Both the position numbers and the translations under genes were made by a program. A DNA stretch of 64,000 bases from Miniphocaeibacter massiliensis (lineage in GTDB: Bacteria; Bacillota; Clostridia; Tissierellales; Peptoniphilaceae), in NCBI RefSeq assembly GCF_900232905.1, contig NZ_OCTQ01000002.1, forward strand, positions 248,001-312,000. The letters run 5' to 3'. A model generated the notes under the pieces. The model was not told the origin of the DNA, made no database searches, and worked only from the letters and a program-made list of their open reading frames with translations. This document shows, piece after piece, positions 8,434 to 16,373 of the stretch (within the stretch, counting starts at the first letter, position 1; the number at the start of each line of letters is the position of its first letter).

Positions 8434-8766
8434 TTATACAAATATTGTTGGCGGTTCTGGTAATTCATCTTCTAATGGTCTCCACATATGTAAACAATGC
8501 TCATGTAAATTTACATAGTTAGATTTTTTAGGATGATATTGTACTACTGTTTCATCTTCTTTGAAAAAGATATCTTTTATGTAATTCATCTCATCCCAAG
8601 TAGGAGTTTTTGATTTCTTACTTACAGAACAATGCTCCCATCCACCACCAAAGCTAAATACTATAAAGCAAGTCCCGCCTTTAGGCACTTTTATATGTCC
8701 ACATAATCCGTCCTTGCCTTCTTGTTTTACTTTTAATTTTTCCTTTATTTCATCTATATCTTTCAT
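8434..8766 (-). CDS. Conserved phage protein, DUF7694-like
   Basis: 110 residues. The conserved block runs from FSFGGGWEHCSVSKKSKTPTWDEMNYIKDIFF through VVQYHPKKSNYVNLHEHCLHMWRP near the C-terminus. The two His and Cys pairs could bind metal. I recall this block as a widespread uncharacterised domain (DUF7694) of Firmicutes phages encoded among replication genes. Its ATG overlaps the stop of the preceding small membrane protein gene. No biochemical role is known to me. Confidence 0.72.
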   Translation of the reverse strand: MKDIDEIKEKLKVKQEGKDGLCGHIKVPKGGTCFIVFSFGGGWEHCSVSKKSKTPTWDEMNYIKDIFFKEDETVVQYHPKKSNYVNLHEHCLHMWRPLEDELPEPPTIFV

Positions 8767-8924
8767 TCCTTATCCTCCAATTTCGCCCTTAGTCTTATAT
8801 TTTCTAGCTTTAATCTCTCTTTTTCGTCTTGCAATCCTTTATTCTCTTTTACAAATCCAATAGAAGCTATCACAAAAAATATAGCTATTGTCCAGCCTAT
8901 CGTTCCAATTATTGCTGATACCAT
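8763..8924 (-). CDS. Small membrane protein with coiled-coil tail, 53 aa
   Basis: A complete short frame from ATG at 8924 to TGA. The first 24 residues form a membrane helix (MVSAIIGTIGWTIAIFFVIAS) and the rest a charged coiled coil (KENKGLQDEKERLKLENIRLRAKLED). It overlaps the next gene by 4 bp (ATGA) and begins directly after the stop of the upstream gene. It repeats the architecture of the product of 8238-8423, so a two-member membrane set is possible. Confidence 0.6.
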   Translation of the reverse strand: MVSAIIGTIGWTIAIFFVIASIGFVKENKGLQDEKERLKLENIRLRAKLEDKE

Positions 8925-9131
8925 TTAGTCCTCCACTCTCTCAAATACACAGTCTAGTTTTAAATCTGTAATATCAACGTTTATTGACCTTATTAAATCT
9001 AATCCTTTTATTTCCCATGTACCTATAGAATCCTTAACCTTGCTAAGGCTTTCATAATAACATTCGCCTATTGTCCCATCTTTTATCTTTTCTAAAACTT
9101 CGTCTTCTGTTAATTGTCTGTACGATACCAT
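8925..9131 (-). CDS. Small phage protein, 68 aa, unknown
   Basis: The product MVSYRQLTEDEVLEKIKDGTIGECYYE... ends DCVFERVED. It is a small acidic alpha/beta protein without a recognised family. It is packed directly between its neighbours with stop-to-start contact on both sides, which supports a real gene within the replication operon. Function unknown. Confidence 0.65.
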   Translation of the reverse strand: MVSYRQLTEDEVLEKIKDGTIGECYYESLSKVKDSIGTWEIKGLDLIRSINVDITDLKLDCVFERVED

Positions 9132-9383
9132 TTAGTCCTCCTGTAATAGTTCTGGATTTTCTTCTAATTCAGTTTTAAGTTGTATTTTTAAGTTATCTAG
9201 TTCAGTTACTGCATCATCAAAAACATCAACAAGTTCATCACTTATTAATCCCAAATCATTAATCTCCCAACAAATTTTTTGCATAACCTCTAAATCATCT
9301 TGTACAACATTATCAATAAATTTTAATACATCTTCTACAAACTTATTTCTATTATCTATAGCACTTTTACTCATATTATCCAC
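9132..9383 (-). CDS. Small acidic phage protein, unknown
   Basis: 83 residues, almost entirely helical and strongly acidic (DDLEVMQKICWEINDL, LVDVFDDAVTELDNL, ELEENPELLQED). The ATG encoding MSKSAID, three codons in, is an alternative start. Acidic helical phage proteins can mimic DNA or bind host proteins, but no motif proves that here. The gene lies between rusA and the 68-residue gene in the same operon. Confidence 0.65.
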   Translation of the reverse strand: MDNMSKSAIDNRNKFVEDVLKFIDNVVQDDLEVMQKICWEINDLGLISDELVDVFDDAVTELDNLKIQLKTELEENPELLQED

Positions 9384-9415
9384 TCCTTTTTAGGACTTAC
9401 ATTTGTTACATTTTG

Positions 9416-9820
9416 TTAGTTAATTTCTTCCATTTCTATCTCTATTCTTGGATTTATTGAGTAATATTTCCTCGCTCTTAAATCGCATATCAAATTATCG
9501 TCTTTGTAAGCCAGTTCATTTAATGCATCTAGTACAAGTTTTATATAATTATCTATATCTGGTCTTGTTGTAGGTCTGATTATCTTATCTTCCATTAACT
9601 TAAGTCTTTTCTTGCTTGTGCTTTTAGGAGGTTTCTTATAGAAATCAACTATTAAACTTATTGGCTTATCTTCATAATAAATCTTATCTTTAGTTAACAT
9701 CTTCCAAGCCATTTGTAATGCTATTTCAGCATTCTTTGTCTTAGCTGGTGTATATGTTCCATATCTTGATAATCTAGGTCTGCCTTTAGCTACTGGCTCA
9801 CCTTCTATTACTACTTTCAA
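9416..9820 (-). CDS. rusA: Holliday junction resolvase, RusA family
   Basis: 134 residues. The N-terminal strand ends in GRPRLSRYGTYTP, and the acidic catalytic residues lie in RPDIDNYIKLVLDALN (about 88-103) with DDNLICDLRARK after it, the family signature. It cuts four-way junctions formed during phage recombination and before packaging. TTG start directly after the TGA of the upstream gene, with AAAGGAGATT as ribosome site. It is part of a recombination set with RecT, SSB and the Rad50-like ATPase. Confidence 0.93.
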   Translation of the reverse strand: MKVVIEGEPVAKGRPRLSRYGTYTPAKTKNAEIALQMAWKMLTKDKIYYEDKPISLIVDFYKKPPKSTSKKRLKLMEDKIIRPTTRPDIDNYIKLVLDALNELAYKDDNLICDLRARKYYSINPRIEIEMEEIN

Positions 9821-10225
9821 TCAAATCTCCTTTATCTCATAACAAAGCGGATATTTATGTATCGTAAAAAGTATCCCTTTGTCTGTTCTTCCTAAGTAAT
9901 AGTTTCTGTATTCTCCTATAATCTTTCCTTGATATTTGGTAAATAATTCTTCTTTGCTATTGGTGTTATCCGTAAGACTATATTTCTTTCCTACCTCTAG
10001 TTTTATTCCTGGTACTTGTTCAGCCTTTGTATAACCTTTGTAGTTTTTTAGATATCCTTTTCTTTCATGCTTGTACTTGATTTTGTTTCTTTTCAGTACT
10101 TTTCTTAAGTTCTCTGTACTTTCGTTTTGAATATTGAATATCTCCGTTAGTTCTTTTATAGTCTTGGTCCCGTTATAGCTTCGTATCTTATCAAGGTGTT
10201 CTTCTCTTAATTCACTTACATACAT
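9821..10225 (-). CDS. Phage protein with N-terminal helix-turn-helix-like segment
   Basis: 134 residues. The first ~60 look like a DNA-binding helical domain (IRSYNGTKTIKELTEIFNIQNESTENLRKVLKRNKIKYK), resembling HTH segments of homing-type or phage regulatory proteins. The C-terminal part, from about 75, is beta-rich (LEVGKKYSLTDN..YQGKIIGEYRNYYLGRTDKGILFTIHK). I do not recognise a named family. Its start faces the plus-strand gene at 10285 across a 59-bp divergent interval that holds that gene's operator. Confidence 0.62.
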   Translation of the reverse strand: MYVSELREEHLDKIRSYNGTKTIKELTEIFNIQNESTENLRKVLKRNKIKYKHERKGYLKNYKGYTKAEQVPGIKLEVGKKYSLTDNTNSKEELFTKYQGKIIGEYRNYYLGRTDKGILFTIHKYPLCYEIKEI

Positions 10226-10253
10226 TTACTTCTCCATTTACTTTAATATTCTT

Positions 10254-10283
10254 GTGTTATAATCATCTAAAAGGAGATGATTG
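10254..10283 (+). promoter_or_regulatory. Promoter with palindromic operator (site 1 of 2)
   Basis: TATAAT (10257-10262) runs into a perfect dyad, AATCATCT-N6-AGATGATT (10261-10282), whose inner bases AAAAGG also provide the ribosome site. The start of transcription should fall inside the dyad, so it would act as a DNA operator rather than an RNA hairpin. The identical 22-bp element controls the plus-strand gene at 17350. A prophage-encoded repressor is the likely ligand (inference). Confidence 0.6.
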
Positions 10284-10284
10284 T

Positions 10285-10665
10285 TTGAAATTAAATCTTG
10301 ATTGTATTAGAGATATTCTTCTTCAATTAGAAAACCTTGAATTTGATAGCTACACTACAACAAGCAAACTATCAGAAATTCTAAATTATTCTTCTGATGA
10401 AATTGAATATTCTTGTTTAAAACTTTATGAAGCTGGATATATTGATGCAATGGTAATTAAAACAATGAACAGGTTTCTTCCAGGAATAAAATCTATACAT
10501 GATATCACTTATGATGGTCACGAATTTTTATCAACAATTAGAGATAATAACAACTGGAAGGTCATAAAGGACAGGGCTAAAACTATTGGAGTATTTTCCC
10601 TAAAAACTATCTCTCAAATAGGAGTTTCTTACATTAACTCTCTAATTAATAATCCAAATCTTTAA
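10285..10665 (+). CDS. DUF2513 domain protein (prophage cargo gene)
   Basis: 126 residues from a TTG at 10285, chosen for its spacing from AAAAGGAG. A winged-helix-like N-terminus (LDCIRDILLQLENLEF..TTSKLSEILNYSSDEIEYSCLKLYEAGYIDA) is followed by the DUF2513 hallmark DITYDGHEFLSTIRDNNNWKVIK. The family is common as a single gene in prophages; its role is unknown. The gene runs against the surrounding operon with its own promoter, and its tail overlaps the convergent 58-residue frame by 20 bp. Such lysogen-expressed cargo often has exclusion or defence roles, but that is only a possibility. Confidence 0.82.
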   Translation: MKLNLDCIRDILLQLENLEFDSYTTTSKLSEILNYSSDEIEYSCLKLYEAGYIDAMVIKTMNRFLPGIKSIHDITYDGHEFLSTIRDNNNWKVIKDRAKTIGVFSLKTISQIGVSYINSLINNPNL

Positions 10666-10822
10666 ATTCTACATATAAAGTTGGGGTAAATTCAGTTATT
10701 CCAGCTTCCTTTTTTTCTATTCTAAATTCTTTCATCGTTTTAAGTTCACATCCATCTAGAAATACTTTTTTATCTTTAATTTCTAATTTCGGGAATATTG
10801 TCTCTTTATTATCCATTCTCAT
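10646..10822 (-). CDS. Small phage protein, 58 aa, unknown
   Basis: Complete frame from ATG at 10822: MRMDNKETIFPKLEIKDKK..., ending FTPTLYVEFKDLDY. It looks like a small all-beta protein (alternating LEIKDKKVFLDG, KTMKEFRIEKKE, LYVEFKD). AGGAGG lies 12 bases upstream, somewhat far; the second ATG (MDNKE) is another possibility. Its 3' end overlaps the convergent DUF2513 gene, so transcripts from both would interfere. Confidence 0.58.
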   Translation of the reverse strand: MRMDNKETIFPKLEIKDKKVFLDGCELKTMKEFRIEKKEAGITEFTPTLYVEFKDLDY

Positions 10823-10858
10823 AAATACAATTGTCCTCCTGTTATTTTCCTTACCTCG

Positions 10859-11821
10859 TTAAACTTTTAAATTAGGTACATATCTCTGTAGACACTTTTT
10901 TTCTTCTTCTGTTAATTCTTTTTTTGAAGAAGGTTTGTAGAATCTACCTTTTTTCTTGTTAGTTCTGTAAGTTCCACCTAATATATTTATAAAATTATTA
11001 TTATCAACAAACCAATTAAAAGATATTGCAAATCCATTAACCTTACCTTGAAGATAATCTGATTGTTCTATTTCCTTCATAGCTTTTAATATTGCTTCTT
11101 CTCCATGGTTCTCTATTAAACTTTTTATGGATAGATAGATATCATTATTTTTAGATATAGGTTCTATTTTTGATATTTTAGATATTGAATTCCACTTATC
11201 AATTATTTTTGAGTAAGTTAAATTATTGGACATATCTATATCTCCTATATCTTTAATATTATTTACTTTATCTTTATCTTTATCTTTTATATCCTTTAAT
11301 ATCCTTTGTGTACTTACTGCAACATTAACTCCTGTTTCTTCTTCATTAACTTTAGTTTCCGCAACATTAACTCCTGTTTCTTCTTCATTAACTTTAGTTT
11401 CCGCAACATTAACTTCTGTTTCTTCTTCATTAATTAAAGAAACTAATAAGTATTCTTTTTTTACATAATCATTTTTTCTTTTCTCTGTTGCTAAGAAATA
11501 TCTTTCTTGAATTCCCTTTGAAGTTAAAATGTTATAACTTTCAAACAAATTTTTATTAAAAAAATCTACCTGTAAAGCCTTAGTCAATGTTTCATTTACT
11601 AGACCCTCAGTAACGCCAATACTATCAGCTATTAAAAAAGGTACATCTTCATTCCACCACATGTAATACCCTTCGTCTTTGTAGATATTACCGAGCAGAT
11701 AAAGCAGTACTGTCATTGAACTTGCTCCACAACCTCTTATTATTCTTTTAATTTTAATGTCTTCTAAGATATCAACATCTAGGGGAAAATAGTCTAAGCC
11801 TTTTTTTGCTGGTCTTGCCAT
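10859..11821 (-). CDS. DnaD-like replisome organiser (Lin1244/DUF4373 type)
   Basis: 320 residues. The N-terminal winged-helix domain (about 1-110; ARPAKKGLDYFPLDVDILED, WWNEDVPFLIADSIGVTEGLVNETLTKAL) is typical of phage initiator proteins that open the origin. A low-complexity linker (about 128-170) contains repeats of EEETGVNVAETKVN, and a C-terminal DnaD-like helical domain (about 205-290; ILKAMKEIEQSDYLQGKVNGFAISFNWFV) follows. It likely recruits the host helicase. GGGGAGGG precedes the ATG. The repeated linker and direct DNA repeats may be part of the phage origin. Confidence 0.82.
   Translation of the reverse strand: MARPAKKGLDYFPLDVDILEDIKIKRIIRGCGASSMTVLLYLLGNIYKDEGYYMWWNEDVPFLIADSIGVTEGLVNETLTKALQVDFFNKNLFESYNILTSKGIQERYFLATEKRKNDYVKKEYLLVSLINEEETEVNVAETKVNEEETGVNVAETKVNEEETGVNVAVSTQRILKDIKDKDKDKVNNIKDIGDIDMSNNLTYSKIIDKWNSISKISKIEPISKNNDIYLSIKSLIENHGEEAILKAMKEIEQSDYLQGKVNGFAISFNWFVDNNNFINILGGTYRTNKKKGRFYKPSSKKELTEEEKKCLQRYVPNLKV
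11319..11432. repeat. 42-bp tandem repeat inside the initiator gene (about 2.7 copies)
   Basis: Units start at 11319, 11361 and 11403 with almost no divergence in the first two; the third is partial. Each unit encodes 14 residues (E-E-T-G-V-N-V-A-E-T-K-V-N-E), so changes in copy number keep the frame. Direct repeats in the initiator gene's linker are a common place for a phage replication origin. The near identity of units points to recent expansion. Confidence 0.85.
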
Positions 11822-11834
11822 TAAATCCCTCCCC

Positions 11835-12524
11835 TTAACAAATCTCTATTACCTTGCCAATAGCTTTTTGTATCTCTGTTTTTATATATCTTTCATCAGA
11901 ATTGGTATCTGATAAATGTGTTATATATATTTTCTTTGTTCTTTCTAGGTCGGTACTAGCTAAGAACTGTAATAATGTTTCTAAGCTCATGTGAGATTTA
12001 ACTACTCTATTTCTCCATGTAGAGTTTATGTCTTTATCGTCTAAAAATTTCTTTACATAATTGCACTCAACCATGTAATAATCTATATTTTTAAATGTAT
12101 ATCTGCTGTAAATTGTATCTGTAAAAAACACTAGTCTTTCACCTGTTTTATTACTCTCTATTAAAAAACCTATTGGCTCTGCTACATCATGAACTGTATC
12201 AAATGCCATTATGTTAAAACTGCCTATTTTAATGCTTTCTTTAGCTTTAATTAGTTTTACTGTATTTTCAGTAATACCTAATGCTTCTTTAGTTCCTTTG
12301 CTCATTACAAGCCTAATTCCTTTGTTTAATAAGTCTTTGTAGGCTTTGCTATGGTCTTTATGCTCATGTGTTATTAAACACGCTTTTATACTTGATATTT
12401 TAAAATTTAACGCTTCCTGTATTTCTTTATAAGAGATACCACACTCTATTAAAAGTGAAGTATCTCCATCATCTATTTTGTAGCAGTTACCTTTACTACT
12501 GCTTGCTATTACTTGTATATTCAT
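11835..12524 (-). CDS. MBL-fold metallo-hydrolase (phage nuclease-like)
   Basis: 229 residues. The metal-binding motif THEHKDHS (about 51-58) belongs to the metallo-beta-lactamase fold. Further ligands are the His in FDTVHDVAEP (about 111), the Asp in FFTDTIYSRY (about 135) and a late His in YITHLSD (about 200). The N-terminus, MNIQVIASSSKGNCY, matches the YycJ/WalJ-like group thought to act on DNA. In Firmicutes phages it sits with recT, as here (5 bp apart), so a processing nuclease role is plausible. Confidence 0.85.
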   Translation of the reverse strand: MNIQVIASSSKGNCYKIDDGDTSLLIECGISYKEIQEALNFKISSIKACLITHEHKDHSKAYKDLLNKGIRLVMSKGTKEALGITENTVKLIKAKESIKIGSFNIMAFDTVHDVAEPIGFLIESNKTGERLVFFTDTIYSRYTFKNIDYYMVECNYVKKFLDDKDINSTWRNRVVKSHMSLETLLQFLASTDLERTKKIYITHLSDTNSDERYIKTEIQKAIGKVIEIC

Positions 12525-12529
12525 ATCTT

Positions 12530-13387
12530 TTAGAAAGGTGCTTTTTTAGTTGCTTTATTTCCATCTTCTGATTCTTCTTTTACTTCTTCATACTCTGCTT
12601 CTATTGGTTTTCCGTCTAATATTTCTCCTGTTTCTGAATCTACGTTAGATGGAAAGTCTAAAGGCTCTCGATTAGCTTCTAAGTTAATACTTTCTTGTAT
12701 TTCGTTGTCTGTATCTTGATTTATTACATTTTGCATTTCTGTACTTAATATTCCGTATCTACTCAACAATTGTCTAATTACAGTCTTTTGTCCCATTAAA
12801 TCAAATTCAGTTTTCCATGGTGAGTATTTGCTAGAATAGGCTGGACTATATTTTTTTCCGTGTGTTTCTACTTCTTCTTTTGTTAGATACAAAGCCTTTT
12901 CAAATCCATTTATCAGTTTGAGGTATGCAAAATATCCTAGTACTTTATCTGATTTCGGCTTTCCATTAATTCTAAATACTCCTGTTAAATAATCTTCTTC
13001 TACTTCCATTCCTTCATATATCATTCCACCGTTAAGGTTTGCATATTGTCCACTTCTCATAGCTAGCTGTATTAAACCTTTATAACCTATTGTGAAAGTA
13101 GGTTTGTTTTTATAAGGAACGATATATGCATATCCTAAATTCTTATTTATTGGTAAATTTAAAGTTGCTGCCTTTAAAGCTTCCATCATAACTTCTTGCG
13201 CATTACAACCTTGTAAATAACTATCTGAATTATATAAATCTATCAAACTTGCTATAAATGGGCCCGCATTTTTATTTAATGCATTTTCAAACATTCCCTT
13301 TACTTTGTCACTTTCTAATAAAGCAGACATTTGCTTAGTTGGTGAAACTTGTCCTTGCTGTATATTTTGTACTTGATTATTTGCCAT
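12530..13387 (-). CDS. recT: RecT family single-strand annealing protein
   Basis: 285 residues with the RecT core: NADKV-type N-terminal helix (KVKGMFENALNKNAGPFIASLIDLY), then LKAATLNLPINKNLGYAYIVPYKNKPTFTIGYKGLIQLAMRSG split across about 70-110, the most conserved block, and KTVIRQLLSRYG near 205. The C-terminus is acidic and disordered. It anneals complementary strands and promotes strand invasion in phage recombination. Its neighbours, the MBL nuclease and Rad50-like ATPase, probably supply the single strands. Confidence 0.94.
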   Translation of the reverse strand: MANNQVQNIQQGQVSPTKQMSALLESDKVKGMFENALNKNAGPFIASLIDLYNSDSYLQGCNAQEVMMEALKAATLNLPINKNLGYAYIVPYKNKPTFTIGYKGLIQLAMRSGQYANLNGGMIYEGMEVEEDYLTGVFRINGKPKSDKVLGYFAYLKLINGFEKALYLTKEEVETHGKKYSPAYSSKYSPWKTEFDLMGQKTVIRQLLSRYGILSTEMQNVINQDTDNEIQESINLEANREPLDFPSNVDSETGEILDGKPIEAEYEEVKEESEDGNKATKKAPF

Positions 13388-13398
13388 TGTATTCTCCT

Positions 13399-15291
13399 TT
13401 ATTTAATTACTAATTCTTTATCATCACTTACTACAAGTCTTATTACTTGACTATCTGTTTCTTCTAAATGATTTACACTTTCAGCGTTATCTATAAATAT
13501 TGGTGTATTTATTTTGTAATGGTCCGCTAATGTGTTTATAATGTCTATTCCTGCATTTATCTTCATAGCGTTGTTTAAATCATTGAATGGTACATTGTTA
13601 ACTGTAGATTCGCACACTTCATTTATCCCACCATTTATTTGGGTTTCAAATAGTTTAAATTTAACTAGACTAAACTTTGAATTTATATCATCAGATATAT
13701 AATCTACTTTTACTTTCATAAATTGTTCACATAGATAAATTATTTCTGATACTCTGTCGTATTCTTCTCCTAACTTAGCTTGCTGTTCTTCATATTCAGC
13801 TATTTTCTTGTCTGCTTCTTCATTTACTTTTTCAAAAGCTAACTGTGAGTTTATTTCTCCTAGTTCTTTTTCTAACTCACTTTTTTTCTCTAATAGTTCT
13901 GTATTGTCTGTTACATCAAAGTTGTTTATTTCTTCTTTTAATTTTTCTATTTGTTCTGTTATGTCATGATATTCTTGTGGTATTATTTCTTCTACTGGTT
14001 CTGTTGGAATATTGTCTTGGATTTGCTTTAATTCATCTTTTTTTAGCTCTATTTTTTTATCAAAATCTTGTATATCTTTTTTTACTATTTCAATCTTTTT
14101 TAATATTCCATCTGCTTTATCTGAAATATCGCTTAATTTATTACTTTTAATTAAATTTATTTTTTCCTGAATACTCTCTATTGGTAATTCTTGATTACAA
14201 GTAGGACAATGAGTTTCTGCTGCTATTTCCATTTTGTCATTAGCATAATTCTCGTATTTTTCTCTAAGCCCTATTAATTCAGCATTAAGTGTTTCTAAAA
14301 GTTTTAATTCAGATTTTTTATCAGTTTCAACCTCTTTAATATAGGTGTTGCAATGTTCTATCTTCTTATTTCTATCTGATATTTCTTCTTGATACTTCCT
14401 TTTAGCTTCTCTGTTCTTCTTCTCTACTTCATTAACTATATTTTCTTGCTTTATAATTAATTCTTTTATTTGTAACTGCTTATCTTTTAGTGCTTCTGAA
14501 TTATTTTTCTTAGCTAAATCATTGTCTATTTTTTCTATTGTTCCTACTATAATTCTTTTTCTAAACTCCAATTTGTCAAAGTCTATATCTGCTCTTTTGC
14601 TGTCATATCTTTCATTTATCTTTATAGGAAGTAATTCTAAATCCTTATTTATATTAGATATAGTCGCTTTGTTTATTTTCATTAAGTCGTTTATATCTCT
14701 AGTAGCTAGTAGCTCTCTTAAAGGTTCTAGTTCCTTATTTTTATCTATAATTTCATCTATACTTACGTCATTTATTAATGATAGGACCAACTCTCTTTTT
14801 TTCTTAGTGTCTAAATTTATATTGAAATGTAACGGATTAGATAACTGTTTAAACTTTTCCTCTGTTATTAAAGCTTCTATTCTTGCTGTATATTCTTTTA
14901 GCTTTAGTAGAATATCATTTATAAAATACTCTGTTGTATGTCCATTAAATTCTTCTGTTTTAGATCCTCTCTTTTTAGTCCACTTTTCTTTAAATACTTT
15001 CTTTAATTTAAGCGGAACTTTTTCATCTTCACTTACTATTAAGAACTCTCCTTCAACAGAATGTTCTAAGTTGTGTAATGGTTCTCCATATTTTCCTATC
15101 GTCTTTATATTAAAATCTGTTTTATTTTGACTATCTTTGTTCCAAAGTAACCAGCTGTAAGCATCATATATTGTCGTTTTCCCAGATGCATTTTCTCCTG
15201 CTATATTGGTTATGTTGTCTTTAAATTCTATTACTTTATTCTTAATTCCCTTAAAGTTTCCAAGGGTTAGTTTTTCTAATATTATGTTCAT
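13399..15291 (-). CDS. Rad50/SbcC-like AAA ATPase with zinc hook
   Basis: 630 residues. Walker A is GENASGKTT (about 33-41), followed by the SMC-type lobe. Two long coiled coils flank a Cys-x2-Cys hook (HCPTCNQELP, about 363). The C-terminal lobe has TPIFIDNAESV (about 590) as Walker B and SDDKEL after it. Such phage proteins replace SbcC/RecF-type ATPases and may work with the downstream MBL nuclease the way Rad50 works with Mre11. Shorter than cellular SbcC (about 1,000), mainly in the coiled coils. Confidence 0.88.
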   Translation of the reverse strand: MNIILEKLTLGNFKGIKNKVIEFKDNITNIAGENASGKTTIYDAYSWLLWNKDSQNKTDFNIKTIGKYGEPLHNLEHSVEGEFLIVSEDEKVPLKLKKVFKEKWTKKRGSKTEEFNGHTTEYFINDILLKLKEYTARIEALITEEKFKQLSNPLHFNINLDTKKKRELVLSLINDVSIDEIIDKNKELEPLRELLATRDINDLMKINKATISNINKDLELLPIKINERYDSKRADIDFDKLEFRKRIIVGTIEKIDNDLAKKNNSEALKDKQLQIKELIIKQENIVNEVEKKNREAKRKYQEEISDRNKKIEHCNTYIKEVETDKKSELKLLETLNAELIGLREKYENYANDKMEIAAETHCPTCNQELPIESIQEKINLIKSNKLSDISDKADGILKKIEIVKKDIQDFDKKIELKKDELKQIQDNIPTEPVEEIIPQEYHDITEQIEKLKEEINNFDVTDNTELLEKKSELEKELGEINSQLAFEKVNEEADKKIAEYEEQQAKLGEEYDRVSEIIYLCEQFMKVKVDYISDDINSKFSLVKFKLFETQINGGINEVCESTVNNVPFNDLNNAMKINAGIDIINTLADHYKINTPIFIDNAESVNHLEETDSQVIRLVVSDDKELVIK

Positions 15292-15309
15292 TATTTACTC
15301 CTTATATTT

Positions 15310-15342
15310 TTGCTATGCTATAATATTTTTGAGGTGATATCT
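15310..15342 (+). promoter_or_regulatory. Promoter of the TIGR02391 cargo gene
   Basis: TATGCTATAAT contains an extended -10 (TATAAT at 15320-15325), and GAGGTGAT precedes the ATG at 15343. It lies in the 51-bp divergent gap before the Rad50-like gene. Unlike the promoters at 10254 and 17313 it lacks the AATCATCT dyad, so this cargo gene is probably controlled differently. Confidence 0.5.
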
Positions 15343-16134
15343 ATGGAATTAACTCCACAAATACTTAAAAAAATATCTTGTATACTTGCTGAACTTACAA
15401 CAGGTTCTAAAATTACTTATATGTTTCAAGTTTTAAATATGGATAATGATTCCACTATTAGTACCAAATGGAATAGAATTTATAATTCTATATCTCAAAA
15501 CTTAAACAAATTTAATGACTCGTCTATAGTTATAAAAGTCATTGAGTATGTTTTTGCTGATAAAATGCATGATTGTAATTCTTCTGAATGGCAGTCAGCT
15601 CTATTTGATATAAATAAAGTAATTCAGTATCTTGGTTTGAAAGTTAATGATTCAGGTAAAGTAGTTAAAACTATTAAGGTTGAAACTTTTTCTGATGGTC
15701 AAAAGAATTTCAATATGATAAAAGATAAATTATCTTTGTTTGAAATCCATCCTCTTATACTAAATTTATGCAATCCTGAAATAGTTGAAGAAAATTATTT
15801 TCATCTAATTTTAGAAGCTTCTAAAATTCCACTTAATAAAGTTAGGCAACTTACCGGCTCAAAATCTGATGGTAACACTCTAATAATTGATAGTTTTAAC
15901 CATAAAAAACCTTTAGTTGTTCTAAATAGTTTAAGCACTCAATCTGAAAAAAGTGAGTATTTCGGACTAAAAGCTTTACTAAATACTATTGTTTACTTTT
16001 ATAGAAATCCTAAGGCTCACGAGTTAAAAGCTTACAATCCATCATCTTCAGAAGACGCTATCAAAGCTTTACTTATGATTTCAGATGCCTTATTCTTGCT
16101 TGACAAGTGTTACCCTTCCTATCTTGTTAAATAA
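15343..16134 (+). CDS. TIGR02391 (Ymh) family protein (prophage cargo gene)
   Basis: 263 residues from the ATG at 15343, with GAGGTGAT upstream. The C-terminal half holds the family pattern: FEIHPLILNLCNPEIVEENYFHLILEASK (about 140), VRQLTGSKSDGNTLI, and YFGLKALLNTIVYFYRNPKAHE (about 212-233) with its conserved Arg-Asn-x-x-x-His. The RN-x3-H-like end resembles that of HEPN-type RNases, and family members occur in defence and abortive-infection settings. The N-terminal 120 residues are unassigned. It runs against the lytic operon with its own promoter. Confidence 0.78.
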   Translation: MELTPQILKKISCILAELTTGSKITYMFQVLNMDNDSTISTKWNRIYNSISQNLNKFNDSSIVIKVIEYVFADKMHDCNSSEWQSALFDINKVIQYLGLKVNDSGKVVKTIKVETFSDGQKNFNMIKDKLSLFEIHPLILNLCNPEIVEENYFHLILEASKIPLNKVRQLTGSKSDGNTLIIDSFNHKKPLVVLNSLSTQSEKSEYFGLKALLNTIVYFYRNPKAHELKAYNPSSSEDAIKALLMISDALFLLDKCYPSYLVK

Positions 16135-16362
16135 AATATTTCGATCCGCTTCTTCAACTTCTTCAACTAGACAAGTTACAATTACGCCTAGTTCTTTTTC
16201 TAATTCAGTCTCTAACTTTCCATCTATGTTGGATATATCCTCTTTGAAAAATAATACTGAATCTTCAATATTCCTAGATAAAATAAGGTCTAATCCTGCA
16301 AGATAATAAGTTTTGTGATTAACCAATACTTTTAATACATATATTTTTAATTGTTCTTTCAT
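16090..16362 (-). CDS. Small phage protein, 90 aa, unknown
   Basis: The product MKEQLKIYVLKVLVNHKTYYLAGLD... looks alpha/beta with an acidic ELEKELGVIVTCLVEEVEEADRN helix region. Its last 45 bp overlap the convergent TIGR02391 gene. No family was recognised. AGGAGATAAGCG precedes the ATG. Confidence 0.62.
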   Translation of the reverse strand: MKEQLKIYVLKVLVNHKTYYLAGLDLILSRNIEDSVLFFKEDISNIDGKLETELEKELGVIVTCLVEEVEEADRNILFNKIGRVTLVKQE

Positions 16363-16373
16363 ACGCTTATCTC

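Noticed and set aside
13845-15130. Hydrophobic plus-strand frames opposite the Rad50-like gene
   Set aside because: They are shadows of the coiled-coil codons: strongly Leu/Phe/Ser biased, no ribosome sites, and the minus-strand gene is unambiguous.
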